Shown: positions 17,669 through 26,083, counted from the first letter of the stretch. The stretch is 64,000 nucleotides of DNA from Microbacterium sp. LCT-H2 (GCF_001866135.1 NZ_MODW01000002.1:518917-582916); one strand, 5' to 3'. Program-made: numbers and translations. Notes: generated by a model from the sequence alone, not told the origin.

Positions 17669-18216
17669 CACGGCTCCGTGGGGAACGCGTGGGCGAAGAA
17701 GAACACCGGCGTGCGCGCCTGGCCGTCGCCTTCGTCGATCGAGGTCTGCCACTCCCGCACCACGCGCAGCACGCGCGTGGAGAGGTCCCGCAGTTCCTCC
17801 GGGGTCGCCCACGCGGTGGTCTCCGTGTTGGAGGCGTCGTAGTCCGCGACGGCGGGGTCGCCTCGGCGGCGGTGCCAGCGCTGCAGACGGTCGATCTGCA
17901 TGCGAATGCCCTGCCGCTGCGCCTCCCGGGCGAGGAGTGCATCGCCGGGGGAATCGGCGAAGTCCTCCACCGACCAGGTCAGGCCGCGCCGGGCGACCGT
18001 CCACCAGCTCGTGCGCCGATCGCCGGTCGGGTCGGCGGCGCGCTCGACGATGCCGGCACGCTCGAGCATCCGGAGGTGATGGCTGATGCTGCCGACCTGA
18101 CTCTCGAGCGCGCGGGCGATCGCCGTCACCTGCGAGGTGCCGTACAGGAGGAGGTAGTCGTAGATGCGTCGTCGCAGCGGATGGTGCACGGCGGTGATCA
18201 CGGAGATGTCTTCCAC
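17668..18216 (-). CDS. ArsR-like winged-helix transcriptional regulator
   Basis: 182 residues from the GTG at 18216; a TTG at 18252 would add 12 residues. The winged helix is HPLRRRIYDYLLLYG, then SQVTAIARALESQVGSISHHLRMLERAG, in the ArsR/PadR-like arrangement, followed by a wing with DRRTSWWTV. The C-terminal half is helical and may bind ligand or dimerise. No ArsR-type metal Cys motif is seen. TAGCCT 7 nt before the GTG supports this start. An inverted repeat at 18249-18262 is a candidate autoregulatory operator. It overlaps the exporter it likely controls. Confidence 0.85.
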   Translation of the reverse strand: MEDISVITAVHHPLRRRIYDYLLLYGTSQVTAIARALESQVGSISHHLRMLERAGIVERAADPTGDRRTSWWTVARRGLTWSVEDFADSPGDALLAREAQRQGIRMQIDRLQRWHRRRGDPAVADYDASNTETTAWATPEELRDLSTRVLRVVREWQTSIDEGDGQARTPVFFFAHAFPTEP

Positions 18217-18248
18217 GCCCCGAAGGCTATGCAGCGGTTCGGAGACGC

Positions 18249-18262
18249 ACAAGACTTCTTGT
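18249..18262. promoter_or_regulatory. Inverted-repeat operator candidate of the ArsR-like gene
   Basis: ACAAGA-CT-TCTTGT has perfect 6-bp arms. It is 33-46 bp upstream of the proposed GTG start/transcription start, so it would overlap a -35 element. A TATACA lies directly beside it on the minus strand. Confidence 0.5.
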
Positions 18263-18280
18263 ATACCGCGGGACGGCGGG

Positions 18281-19369
18281 CTACTCCTCCGTGCGCAGGG
18301 AAACGGCCGCCGCCTTCCGGCGCCGTCGGCCGCGACGGACGAGCCAGACGATCAGCACGACGACAGCGGCCACCGCGAGCCAGGGGAGGAGGAAGCCGAA
18401 CGCGACCACCAGGGCGTTCAGCGAGACCACCAGACCGTTCCATCCGGCTCGCAGCCCGTCGCCGAAGCCCGCGGGGTCCGCCGCGGCCGGTGCGTCCGCC
18501 CTCGACAGATCCACGGTGAGAGACGACAGGGCCACCTGGTCCTCCAGCGCGGCGAGCTGCTGTTCGTACGACTCGAGCTGTGCCTGGCGATCGGTGAGCG
18601 CGACCTCGGCCTCGATGAGATCGGCGACCGTGCCCGACTGGCTCATGAGCTCCGTCAGCCGCTGCACCGAGGCGCGGGTCGACTCCACGCGGGCGCGGAG
18701 ATCGATCGCGGTGGCGGTGACGTCCTGCTTCGTGACGGAGGACGAGAGCACCTCCCCGGTGTCGCCGAGGGCGGCGATCACCGTGGTCAGGTCGTCGGCG
18801 GGGACGCGGACCGTGATCCAGCCGTATCCGGAGTCGGCGGGGACCCGCTCGGCGGGAGCATCCGACGCGACCGCCTTGCCGACCTCGGTGCTCTCGACGT
18901 AGCCGCCGTGCTCGACAGCGAGGTCGCCGATGGCGGCGGCAGCCTCGGCGATGTCCTTCACCTGCATCGACGCCTGGGCCGAAGCGACGATCTCCCGGCC
19001 GTCTTCCGCGGATGCTGCCGCGTCCGATCCGACGGCACCGGGCAGGGTCGCCCCCTCGACAGCGCGGTCCGGCACGGCCGACCCCGCCTCGTCGGTCGAC
19101 CAGCCCACGACTCCGTCCGCTGTGGACACGGAGGAGCCGCCCCCGCCCACGGCGCCGAGGATCGGCGGCGTCACCAGGACTCCGACGACGAAGGCCGCCG
19201 CGATCCCGCCGGCGGTGAGCCACCGGCGTCGACGTCTCCTGGCGCGCTCTGCGCGCGGCGAGACAGGTGGCCGTTCGCCCTGGATCTCGGTGAAGACGGC
19301 CTCCTCGATCCGTGCGATGGTCGCGTCGGACACGGGCGGGAGGCTCTGTTGCGGGGTCTGGTCGTTCAT
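18281..19369 (-). CDS. DUF4349 domain protein, possible anti-sigma partner
   Basis: 362 residues. The N-terminal cytoplasmic part (about 1-55) ends in a poly-Arg stretch before a first membrane helix (about 56-78, GGIAAAFVVGVLVTPPI). The outside DUF4349 domain contains GGYVESTEVG, GYGWITVRVPADDL, VTATAIDLRARV and a coiled coil (LIEAEVALTDRQAQLESYEQQL). A second helix at about 315-340 precedes a basic tail. The ATG overlaps the sigma-factor stop (ATGA). This two-helix layout next to an ECF sigma factor suggests a sensor or anti-sigma role, which is inferred from position only. Confidence 0.85.
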   Translation of the reverse strand: MNDQTPQQSLPPVSDATIARIEEAVFTEIQGERPPVSPRAERARRRRRRWLTAGGIAAAFVVGVLVTPPILGAVGGGGSSVSTADGVVGWSTDEAGSAVPDRAVEGATLPGAVGSDAAASAEDGREIVASAQASMQVKDIAEAAAAIGDLAVEHGGYVESTEVGKAVASDAPAERVPADSGYGWITVRVPADDLTTVIAALGDTGEVLSSSVTKQDVTATAIDLRARVESTRASVQRLTELMSQSGTVADLIEAEVALTDRQAQLESYEQQLAALEDQVALSSLTVDLSRADAPAAADPAGFGDGLRAGWNGLVVSLNALVVAFGFLLPWLAVAAVVVLIVWLVRRGRRRRKAAAVSLRTEE

Positions 19370-19923
19370 GCGTCCCTCACTTCCTTGACAGCGCCGCGCA
19401 GCTGGGTGCGCACGCGTGAGAGACGGTTCCGGACGACGGCGTGCGTCACACCGAGCTCGTCGGCGGCGGCCTGGTAGGCGTAGCCCTCGGACGCGCACAG
19501 CCGGAAGATCTCCCGGTCGAGCTCGTTCAGGGTGCCCACCTCCGCGGCGATCCTCGCGGCGAGCGCCGCCGTGATCACCTGGTCCTCGACGCTGACGACG
19601 TCGGGGAGCTGGTCGTCGGCCGCGTCCGCCGTGTGCGCCTGGTCGCGGCGGCGCTGGCGCAGTCGGTTCGCGGCCTGGAAGCGGCAGATCGTCGCGAGCC
19701 AGGGGAGGATCGACTCTCCCTGCAGCTCCAGGCCCGGAAGCTTGCGCCAGGCGACCACGAAGGTCTCCTGCGTCACGTCTTCCGCGTCGGCGACGACGCC
19801 GAGGATGCCATGGGCGATCCAGTACACGGGCCGCACGTGGGCGCGGTACAGGGCGCGGAAGGCGCTCTGATCGCCGGTCGCCGCCTGGGCGGCCCAGCGC
19901 TGGTCACTCGTCTGTCCGGGCAT
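19366..19923 (-). CDS. ECF-type RNA polymerase sigma factor
   Basis: 185 residues. Region 2 is FRALYRAHVRPVYWIAHGILG then DAEDVTQETFVVAWRKL. Region 4 is LNELDREIFRLCASEGYAYQAAADELGVTHAVVRNRLSRVRTQL (given in parts here), with its helix-turn-helix around YQAAADELGVTHAVV. The linker contains ADAADDQLPDVVS. The ATG at 19923 starts at the domain boundary; in-frame codons further upstream have no ribosome-binding site. It is co-transcribed with the overlapping DUF4349 gene. The target regulon is unknown. Confidence 0.9.
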   Translation of the reverse strand: MPGQTSDQRWAAQAATGDQSAFRALYRAHVRPVYWIAHGILGVVADAEDVTQETFVVAWRKLPGLELQGESILPWLATICRFQAANRLRQRRRDQAHTADAADDQLPDVVSVEDQVITAALAARIAAEVGTLNELDREIFRLCASEGYAYQAAADELGVTHAVVRNRLSRVRTQLRGAVKEVRDA

Positions 19924-19941
19924 CCTGATTCCGTTCGGTGT

Positions 19942-19954
19942 CTCTCCTGGAGAG
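19942..19954. promoter_or_regulatory. Palindrome in the 5' region of the ECF sigma gene
   Basis: CTCTCC-T-GGAGAG, perfect 6-bp arms with a single central base, lies 18 nt upstream of the sigma-factor ATG. On the sense strand it contains AGGAGAG, too far from the start to be an ordinary ribosome-binding site. It may be an operator or a hairpin in the leader. Confidence 0.35.
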
Positions 19955-20051
19955 TGTCGGCGGATGTCCCATCGTCTCAGCACGGATTCGGATCCGCCGT
20001 CGTATGTCGACTTCCTCGTCCCGACGACCCCCACCTCCGGTAGCATGGCCC

Positions 20052-20155
20052 GGGCGAGAGGGAGTATCCCGAATCCGCGCGTAACGTCATCACGAGCACC
20101 GACATCGCTGCTCCGGGCGCGCGCCGCACATCTGCGGGGGAGAGACTTTCGACTC
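20052..20155 (+). ncRNA. yybP-ykoY-like (Mn2+) riboswitch candidate before terC
   Basis: A structured leader upstream of a TerC gene, the classic location of yybP-ykoY riboswitches. Features seen: CGAGAGGGAGTATCCC at the 5' side (GGGAGTA loop element), ACGTCATCACGAGC, a GAGC/GCTC stem, and the closing GAGAGACTTTCG, where CGAGA and TTTCG can form the P1 helix. The canonical second Mn2+-binding GGCAACC-type loop is not obvious, so this may be a divergent actinobacterial version. A TAGCAT -10-like box lies at 20041-20046. Confidence 0.55.
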
Positions 20156-20189
20156 ATTCCCGACCCCTCGCGAAAGGTGCACAGCGCCC

Positions 20190-21197
20190 GTGGACATCCC
20201 TGTCTGGTTCGAGATCACGTCGATGGTCGTCCTCACGATCATCCTGATCGCCGACCTGCTCCTCATCCGGCTGCGACCGCACATCCCCTCCACCAAGGAG
20301 TCGACGCTGTGGGTCGTGTTCTACGTGGGCCTCGCGCTGCTCTTCGCGGTGCTGTTGGGGAACGTGGGCGGATGGCAGAACGCCGGGGACTTCATCACCG
20401 GGTGGGCGCTGGAGTACAGCCTCTCCGTCGACAACCTGTTCGTCTTCGTGCTGATCATGGCGCAGTTCGCGGTGCCGCGACGCCTCCAGCAGCAGGTGCT
20501 CATGGTCGGCATCATCATCGCGCTGATCCTGCGCGGGCTGTTCATCCTCGTCGGCGTGACGATCATCGAGAACTTCTCGCCGATCTTCTACCTGTTCGGC
20601 GCCTTCCTCGTCTACACGGCCATCCGCCAGGCGATGCCGGAAGGCGAGCACGAGGACGACGTCAAGCGCGAGAACTTCATCGTCCGGCTGCTCCGCCGCC
20701 GGATCGACATCAGCGAGACCTACGACGGCTCGAAGATCCGCACGACCGTTGACGGGAAGCGGATGTGGACGCCGATGATCATCGTGTTCATCACGATCGG
20801 CGTCACCGACCTCATCTTCGCGATCGACTCGATCCCCGCGATCTTCGAGATCACGACCAACGGCTTCCTCGTCTTCGCCGCCAACATCTTCGCGCTCATG
20901 GGGCTGCGCCAGCTCTACTTCCTCCTCGGCGACCTCCTGGACCGCCTCCGCTACCTGCACTATGGCATCGCCGTGATCCTCGGGTTCATCGGCATCAAGC
21001 TGATCCTGCATGCGCTGCACATCAATGAGCTCCCCTTCATCAACGGCGGCGAGCACGTGGAGTGGGTGCCGGACATCGACAACATGGTGTCGCTCGCCGT
21101 GATCCTCGTCTCGATGACCGTGGCGACGATTGCGAGCCTGGTCGCGTCGTCCCGGGAGAAGCGCGCCGAGAAGCGCGCGGCCGCGATCCGGGACTGA
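20190..21197 (+). CDS. TerC family integral membrane protein (Alx/MeeF-like)
   Basis: 335 residues starting at a GTG (GAAAGG 8-13 nt upstream). About nine hydrophobic helices. The two conserved acidic TerC motifs are present: WALEYSLSVDNLFVFVLIM and VTDLIFAIDSIPAIFEITTN (acidic residues inside helices). A basic cytoplasmic tail ends SSREKRAEKRAAAI. TerC proteins of the Alx type export manganese or help metalate secreted proteins. The riboswitch-like leader agrees with a manganese role. It is divergent from the sigma-factor operon. Confidence 0.92.
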   Translation: MDIPVWFEITSMVVLTIILIADLLLIRLRPHIPSTKESTLWVVFYVGLALLFAVLLGNVGGWQNAGDFITGWALEYSLSVDNLFVFVLIMAQFAVPRRLQQQVLMVGIIIALILRGLFILVGVTIIENFSPIFYLFGAFLVYTAIRQAMPEGEHEDDVKRENFIVRLLRRRIDISETYDGSKIRTTVDGKRMWTPMIIVFITIGVTDLIFAIDSIPAIFEITTNGFLVFAANIFALMGLRQLYFLLGDLLDRLRYLHYGIAVILGFIGIKLILHALHINELPFINGGEHVEWVPDIDNMVSLAVILVSMTVATIASLVASSREKRAEKRAAAIRD

Positions 21198-21224
21198 TCC
21201 GGCACTGATCCGGCGAGGCGCGGG

Positions 21225-22538
21225 TCAGAACGCCTGCAGATTGGCCTGCAGGCCGCCGTCCGCGTACTCGCGCCGGAGGAGCCCGCGACGGCGGAGGATC
21301 GGCACCAGCTCATCAAGGGTGCGGTGCAGGGTGACCGGATGGAAGTCACCCCAGAGGAGCACGCCGTCGTTGCCCCACTCGCCGAGCTCCTCGACGAGAT
21401 CGGCGAACTCCTCCGCGGTGCCCACGAAGCCGCTGCGATCATGCAGGCGCCCGGTCCTGGCGAGTGCGGTCAGGTGCGCGCGGAGCGGGGCATCCTCCCC
21501 GCGATCCCCGATGAGCCGCTGGATGCTCCCGCGGGAGACGTGGGCTCCGAAGATCGAGGGGTCGAGCGGGCTGTCCAGATCGAGGGCCGTGAGGTCGGTC
21601 TCCAGGTCGCTGGACTGCTTCCGGGCGATCTGTGCGAGCGCGGCGTCGTCCGGGTGGGCGGAGGCGGCCACGATCCGGTCGGCCTCCTCGGCGGACGCCG
21701 TGATCACGGGCTGGATGGCGAAGAGGACCTTGACGTCCTCGGCCCGGCGTCCGCGGGCGAGAGCCGCGTCGTGCACCCGCTGGCGATACTCCCGCACCGC
21801 CTTCTCGTGCAAGGGGGCGAGCGCCAGCTGGACGTCGGAGTTCGCCCCCGCGAACGCCAGTCCGCGTCCGGAGCCGCCGGGGGAGACGATGGCCGGTTCG
21901 CCGTCGGTGAAGGGCAGGGCGTTCAGAGGGCCGTCGAAGTCGTAGTGGGCGCCGCGGTGCTGCACCGGACGCATGCGCGTGCCGTCCGCGTATACCCCGG
22001 AGACGGGATCGGCGACCAGTGCACCGTCGTCCCAGCTCCGCCAGAGCGCGCGGATGCCGGCGAGCCATTCCTCCGCACGGTCGTACGCCTCGTCGTGGCC
22101 GAGCTGCGGGGCCGCGGAGAAGTGCCGGGCGCTGCCGGTGTCGGTGACCACGTTGAGGCCGAGCCGGTGTCCGCTGAGATGCTGCAGGGTCGCGAACTGA
22201 CGGGCCGACGTGTAGGGCAGCGAAGCCGCCGGGTTCACCGTGGGCACCACCCCGAGATGACGGGTCGCCTGGAAGAGGTACGGTGCGAGCAGCAGGGAGT
22301 CGTGCTTCGGGCCGCCGAACGCATGACGCACGCGCAGATCGATGGTGTCCGCCGACCCGAGCGAGGGGCTGTCCTCGATGATCACGAGGTCGAAACCGGC
22401 CTGCTCCAGGGTGCGCGCGGCCTCCTGGTAGACCTCCGGGCGCGTCCAGTCGTAGTCCCAGTCCAGGGACGGATACCCCCACCCCTGAGGGCCGAAGCCC
22501 CGGGCGAGGAACCATCCGAAGTGCTGCAGGCGGCTCAT
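21225..22538 (-). CDS. LLM-class flavin-dependent monooxygenase (NtaA/DszA-like)
   Basis: 437 residues, the length of the NtaA/SnaA/DszA/DmoA branch of luciferase-like monooxygenases. Motifs: FGWFLARGFGPQGWGYPSLD at the start, ARTLEQAGFDLVIIEDS, HLGVVPTVNPAASLPYTSARQFATLQHLSG (split across two helices), RLGLNVVTD and AIVSPGGSGRGLAFAG (flavin phosphate site). It uses FMNH2 from a separate reductase, which is not encoded here. It overlaps the preceding PLP enzyme by 4 nt (ATGA), so the pair may release and re-use sulfur from organic compounds; that role is inference. Confidence 0.9.
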   Translation of the reverse strand: MSRLQHFGWFLARGFGPQGWGYPSLDWDYDWTRPEVYQEAARTLEQAGFDLVIIEDSPSLGSADTIDLRVRHAFGGPKHDSLLLAPYLFQATRHLGVVPTVNPAASLPYTSARQFATLQHLSGHRLGLNVVTDTGSARHFSAAPQLGHDEAYDRAEEWLAGIRALWRSWDDGALVADPVSGVYADGTRMRPVQHRGAHYDFDGPLNALPFTDGEPAIVSPGGSGRGLAFAGANSDVQLALAPLHEKAVREYRQRVHDAALARGRRAEDVKVLFAIQPVITASAEEADRIVAASAHPDDAALAQIARKQSSDLETDLTALDLDSPLDPSIFGAHVSRGSIQRLIGDRGEDAPLRAHLTALARTGRLHDRSGFVGTAEEFADLVEELGEWGNDGVLLWGDFHPVTLHRTLDELVPILRRRGLLRREYADGGLQANLQAF

Positions 22539-23830
22539 GCCACCGTCTCCCTGACGCTCTCGAGCACCCGCGCGAGGTCGCCGATCAGGTCGTCGACATC
22601 CTCGATGCCGATCGACAGCCGCAGGGTGCCGGGGCCGACACCGAGGGTCCGACGTTCCTCGTCCGTGCGCTGCGCGTGGCTGGTCGTGCCGGGATGCAGC
22701 ACGAGCGACCGCACGTCGCCGATGTGCGTCATGTGCGTGAAGACGGACACCTCCTCCACGAAGCGACGGGCCGCGGAGAGACCGCCGCGCAGGGTGAAGG
22801 TGAAGATGGAGCCGAACCCGCCCTCGAGGTAGCGCAGCGCGGTCTCGTGGTGAGGATGCGAGGGCAGGCCGACGTAGTCCACGCTCTCCACGGCGTCGTG
22901 TGCGGCGAGCCAGCGTGCGACGGCGAGGGCGTTCTGCGACTGGCGCTCCACACGCAGGCCGAGCGTCTCGGTGCCCTGGCCGATGAGGAACGCGTTGAGG
23001 GGCGAGGGCGAGGCACCGAACCGCGGGGCCACCGACTCCCTGGCGTACCCGATGCGGGCGCGGCCGCCGTGTCGGGCGAAGGCGCTGGGTGCGCCGCCCC
23101 GCCCCGGCAGCACGAGGTGCGGGGCGTTGTGCCCGGCACGCTCGGCGTCGAACCGGCCGTCGTCGATCACCACGCCGCCGAGCACCGCGCCCTGGCCCGC
23201 GAGGAACTTCGACGCGGAGTGCACCACGATGGCCGCGCCGTGCTCCAGCGGCCGGAGGAGGGCCGGGGTGGCCAGGGTGTTGTCGACGATCAGGGGGACG
23301 GCGATCTCGTCGGCCACGGCACTGACCGCCGCCACGTCGAGGATGTCGTTCCGCGCATTCGCGAGCGACTCCGCGAACAGCGCCCTGGTCGTCGGGCGCA
23401 CGGCGTCGCGCCAGGCATCCGGGTCCGCGATGTCATCCACGAACGTCGTCTCGATGCCGAGGCGGGCGAGGTTGTCCAGGAACAGCCCGCGGGTGCCCTC
23501 GTAGATGTGGGTCGAGGAGACGATATGGTCGCCGGCCCCCACGACCGAGAGCAGGGCGGTCGTCACCGCGGCCTGTCCGCTGGCCACGAGGACGGCGTCG
23601 GCACCGGATTCCAGACTCGCGAGCTGCCGCTCCACCGCATGCACGGTGGGGTTCCCGGTGCGCGTGTACCCGAATCCGGTGCCCGTGCCGAAGTGGTCGG
23701 CAGCGTGATCGAAGTCGTCGAATTCGAACCCGGCCGTCAGATAGATCGGGGTCACGCGGGAGGCGGCAGCGGCCCGGCCTCTCGCGGCGTGCACGGCGCG
23801 GGTGGCGAAACGGGCGGTGTCGGCGGTCAT
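22535..23830 (-). CDS. O-acetylhomoserine sulfhydrylase / Cys-Met metabolism PLP enzyme
   Basis: 431 residues. Fold type I Cys/Met metabolism signature: [22 protein letters not shown], the region [24 protein letters not shown] (split), and the PLP-lysine site [19 protein letters not shown]. The length and the block [12 protein letters not shown] near the C-terminus point to MetY-type sulfhydrylase rather than cystathionine lyase. It would make homocysteine from O-acetylhomoserine and sulfide. The ATG at 23830 has GAGAGG upstream. It is divergent from the leucine leader and co-transcribed with the flavin monooxygenase. Confidence 0.88.
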   Translation of the reverse strand: MTADTARFATRAVHAARGRAAAASRVTPIYLTAGFEFDDFDHAADHFGTGTGFGYTRTGNPTVHAVERQLASLESGADAVLVASGQAAVTTALLSVVGAGDHIVSSTHIYEGTRGLFLDNLARLGIETTFVDDIADPDAWRDAVRPTTRALFAESLANARNDILDVAAVSAVADEIAVPLIVDNTLATPALLRPLEHGAAIVVHSASKFLAGQGAVLGGVVIDDGRFDAERAGHNAPHLVLPGRGGAPSAFARHGGRARIGYARESVAPRFGASPSPLNAFLIGQGTETLGLRVERQSQNALAVARWLAAHDAVESVDYVGLPSHPHHETALRYLEGGFGSIFTFTLRGGLSAARRFVEEVSVFTHMTHIGDVRSLVLHPGTTSHAQRTDEERRTLGVGPGTLRLSIGIEDVDDLIGDLARVLESVRETVA

Positions 23831-23860
23831 GCGGGGCCTCTCGGTCGGTCGGGTGAGCAA

Positions 23861-23890
23861 CAGAGTGTCACGGCGTGTCTCGGCGTGTCC
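23861..23890. repeat. Three tandem 10-bp direct repeats between metY-like and leu genes
   Basis: Units CAGAGTGTCA, CGGCGTGTCT and CGGCGTGTCC follow each other at exactly 10-bp spacing, placing a GTGTC core on one face of the helix. They lie in the 81-bp space between two divergent transcription units, upstream of the TAACCT box for the leader peptide. A likely multi-site operator; the binding protein is unknown. Confidence 0.5.
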
Positions 23891-23899
23891 CAGCGGTGG

Positions 23900-23905
23900 T
23901 AACCT
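23900..23905 (+). promoter_or_regulatory. -10 box of the leucine leader
   Basis: TAACCT ends 6 nt before the leader-peptide ATG at 23912, so the mRNA is predicted to begin at that ATG. Confidence 0.5.
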
Positions 23906-23911
23906 GACGTC

Positions 23912-23959
23912 ATGCGGACCGTGCTCCTTCTTAGCGGCCGCGGCGAGACCTCGATCTGA
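23912..23959 (+). CDS. Leucine leader peptide (attenuator) of leuCD
   Basis: A 15-residue [18 protein letters not shown], ending in TGA. It has three Leu codons in a row (CTC CTT CTT); CTT is rare in this GC-rich genome. Its 3' half overlaps the 5' arm of a 10-bp stem. Leader peptides rich in the end-product amino acid upstream of leu genes are known in Actinobacteria. When charged tRNA-Leu is scarce the ribosome would stall on the Leu codons and alter downstream folding. Probably leaderless, given the TAACCT box 6 nt upstream. Confidence 0.75.
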   Translation: MRTVLLLSGRGETSI

Positions 23960-23976
23960 GCCCCTCCTCGTCGCGG
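23938..23976 (+). terminator. Attenuator stem of the leu leader
   Basis: CCGCGGCGAG (23938-23947) pairs with CTCGTCGCGG (23967-23976), 9 Watson-Crick pairs plus one G-U. The 5' arm lies inside the leader peptide, just after the Leu codons. No clear U-tract follows. It could be the terminator or the anti-terminator helix of the attenuator. Confidence 0.5.
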
Positions 23977-24017
23977 AGTCCATCGTGGGCCGAACCGCCA
24001 TCCACAGGAGACACGCC

Positions 24018-25454
24018 ATGACCACCACCGCCGGTGCGGATTCCGCACGCCCCAGGACCCTCGCCGAGAAGGTCTGGGATGACCACCTCGTCGTCAAGGG
24101 CGAGGACGGCCAGCCCGACCTCATCTACATCGACCTGCACCTCGTGCACGAGGTCACCAGCCCGCAGGCCTTCGACGGCCTCCGCAGCGCGGGGCGCCCG
24201 CTCCGCCGGCTCGACCTCACCATCGCCACAGAGGACCACAACACGCCGACGTGGGAGATCGACAAGCCCATCGCCGACCTGACCAGCCGCACGCAGATCG
24301 AGACGCTGCGCCGCAACGCCGCCGAGTTCGGCGTGCGTCTGCACTCGCTGGGGGACGCGGAGCAGGGCATCGTGCACGTCGTCGGCCCGCAGCTCGGCCT
24401 GACCATGCCCGGCATCACCGTGGTCTGCGGCGACTCGCATACGTCCACGCACGGTGCGTTCGGCGCGATGGCGTTCGGCATCGGCACCAGCGAGGTCGAG
24501 CACGTCATGGCGACCCAGACGCTGCCGCTGAAGCCGTTCAAGACGATGGCCATCACCGTCGAGGGCACGCTGCGTCCCGGCGTCACGGCGAAGGACATCA
24601 TCCTCGCCGTGATCGCCAAGATCGGCACCGGCGGCGGTCAGGGCTACGTGCTCGAGTACCGCGGCAGCGCGATCCGCGCGCTCTCCATGGAGGGTCGCAT
24701 GACGATCTGCAACATGTCCATCGAGGCGGGTGCGCGCGCCGGCATGGTGGCTCCGGACGAGACGACGTTCGCCTACCTCGAGGGCCGTCCGCACGCGCCG
24801 AAGGGCCAGGACTGGGACGACGCCGTCGCCTACTGGCGCACGCTGCCGACCGACGAGGGCGCCACGTTCGACGCCGAGGTCTTCATCGACGCCGACGAGC
24901 TGGAGCCGTTCGTGACGTGGGGGACGAACCCCGGTCAGGGCAGCTCGCTCTCCGCCACGGTGCCGAACCCGGCGGAGATCGCCGACCCGAACGAGCGGGC
25001 CGCGGCCGAGCGGGCGCTGGAGTACATGGACCTGACGCCGGGAACGCCCCTGAAAGAGGTACCGGTCGACGCGGTGTTCATGGGCTCGTGCACGAACAGC
25101 CGCATCGAGGACCTCCGGGCCTTCGCCTCCATCATCCAGGGCAAGAAGAAGGCCGACGGCGTCCGGGTGATGGTCGTTCCCGGCTCCGCCCGCGTGCGAC
25201 TGGAGGCCGAGGCCGAGGGCCTGGATCAGGTCATCAAGGACTTCGGGGCGGAGTGGCGCTTCGCAGGGTGCTCGATGTGCCTGGGCATGAACCCCGATCA
25301 GCTCGCCCCGGGGGAGCGCTGCGCCTCCACCTCGAACCGCAACTTCGAAGGGCGCCAGGGCAAGGGCGGCCGCACCCACCTCGTGTCGCCGCTCGTCGCG
25401 GCGGCGACCGCCATCCGCGGCACCCTGTCCAGCCCGAGCGATCTGGAGGCCTGA
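24018..25454 (+). CDS. leuC: 3-isopropylmalate dehydratase large subunit
   Basis: 478 residues, full length for LeuC. Aconitase-superfamily motifs: [29 protein letters not shown], and the three 4Fe-4S cysteine ligands in [13 protein letters not shown] and [10 protein letters not shown]. With LeuD it isomerises 2-isopropylmalate to 3-isopropylmalate in leucine synthesis. The ATG at 24018 has AGGAG 8 nt upstream; an in-frame extension to 23802 would cross the leader peptide and is rejected. leuD follows after 2 nt. Confidence 0.97.
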   Translation: MTTTAGADSARPRTLAEKVWDDHLVVKGEDGQPDLIYIDLHLVHEVTSPQAFDGLRSAGRPLRRLDLTIATEDHNTPTWEIDKPIADLTSRTQIETLRRNAAEFGVRLHSLGDAEQGIVHVVGPQLGLTMPGITVVCGDSHTSTHGAFGAMAFGIGTSEVEHVMATQTLPLKPFKTMAITVEGTLRPGVTAKDIILAVIAKIGTGGGQGYVLEYRGSAIRALSMEGRMTICNMSIEAGARAGMVAPDETTFAYLEGRPHAPKGQDWDDAVAYWRTLPTDEGATFDAEVFIDADELEPFVTWGTNPGQGSSLSATVPNPAEIADPNERAAAERALEYMDLTPGTPLKEVPVDAVFMGSCTNSRIEDLRAFASIIQGKKKADGVRVMVVPGSARVRLEAEAEGLDQVIKDFGAEWRFAGCSMCLGMNPDQLAPGERCASTSNRNFEGRQGKGGRTHLVSPLVAAATAIRGTLSSPSDLEA

Positions 25455-25456
25455 CC

Positions 25457-26077
25457 ATGGAGAAGTTCACCACCCACACGGGCATCGCCGCGCCGCTGAA
25501 GCGGTCGAACGTCGACACCGACCAGATCATCCCTGCGGTGTTCCTCAAGCGCGTCACCAAGACGGGCTTCGAGGACGCGCTCTTCCACGGCTGGCGTCAG
25601 GATCCCGCCTTCGTGCTCAACCAGGCGCCGTACCAGGGAGCGTCCATCCTCGTCGCCGGCCCCGACTTCGGCACCGGTTCCAGCCGTGAGCACGCGGTCT
25701 GGGCCCTTCGCGACTTCGGCTTCAAGGTCGTGCTGAGCCCCCGGTTCGCCGATATCTTCCGCGGGAACGCGGGCAAACAGGGGCTTCTCGCGGCGACCAT
25801 CTCCGAAGCGGACCTGGAACGGTTCTGGGCCTTCATGGACGCTGTTCCCGGTGCGCGGATGACCGTCGACCTCGAGGCGCGCACCGCCGCCATCGGCGAC
25901 CCCACCGGGGGCGCGGAGGGTGGCTTCCAGGCCGACATCGGGATCGACGATTACACTAGATGGCGGCTCCTCGAAGGGCTCGATGACATCGGGCTCACGC
26001 TGCGCAACGAAGACAAGATCGCGCAGTTCGAGGCCCGTCGCGAGTCGTGGCGGCCGCGGACCCTCCCCGTCCAGTGA
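25457..26077 (+). CDS. leuD: 3-isopropylmalate dehydratase small subunit
   Basis: 206 residues, the usual LeuD length. Motifs include [16 protein letters not shown] at the start, the conserved [17 protein letters not shown] and [12 protein letters not shown]. It forms the swivel domain of the LeuCD heterodimer. The ATG is 2 nt after the leuC stop, with TGGAGG upstream. A hairpin downstream (26084-26116) separates it from murA. Confidence 0.97.
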   Translation: MEKFTTHTGIAAPLKRSNVDTDQIIPAVFLKRVTKTGFEDALFHGWRQDPAFVLNQAPYQGASILVAGPDFGTGSSREHAVWALRDFGFKVVLSPRFADIFRGNAGKQGLLAATISEADLERFWAFMDAVPGARMTVDLEARTAAIGDPTGGAEGGFQADIGIDDYTRWRLLEGLDDIGLTLRNEDKIAQFEARRESWRPRTLPVQ

Positions 26078-26083
26078 GACGGA

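Noticed and set aside
18217..18252. TTG start for the ArsR-like protein, 12 residues longer
   Set aside because: It would place coding sequence over the candidate operator; the GTG at 18216 has TAGCCT 7 nt upstream and fits the domain boundary.
23831..23899. SAM riboswitch before the metY-like gene
   Set aside because: The 5' region is too short and lacks the GGUGC/kink-turn or pseudoknot elements of SAM-I, II or IV; only tandem 10-bp repeats are seen.
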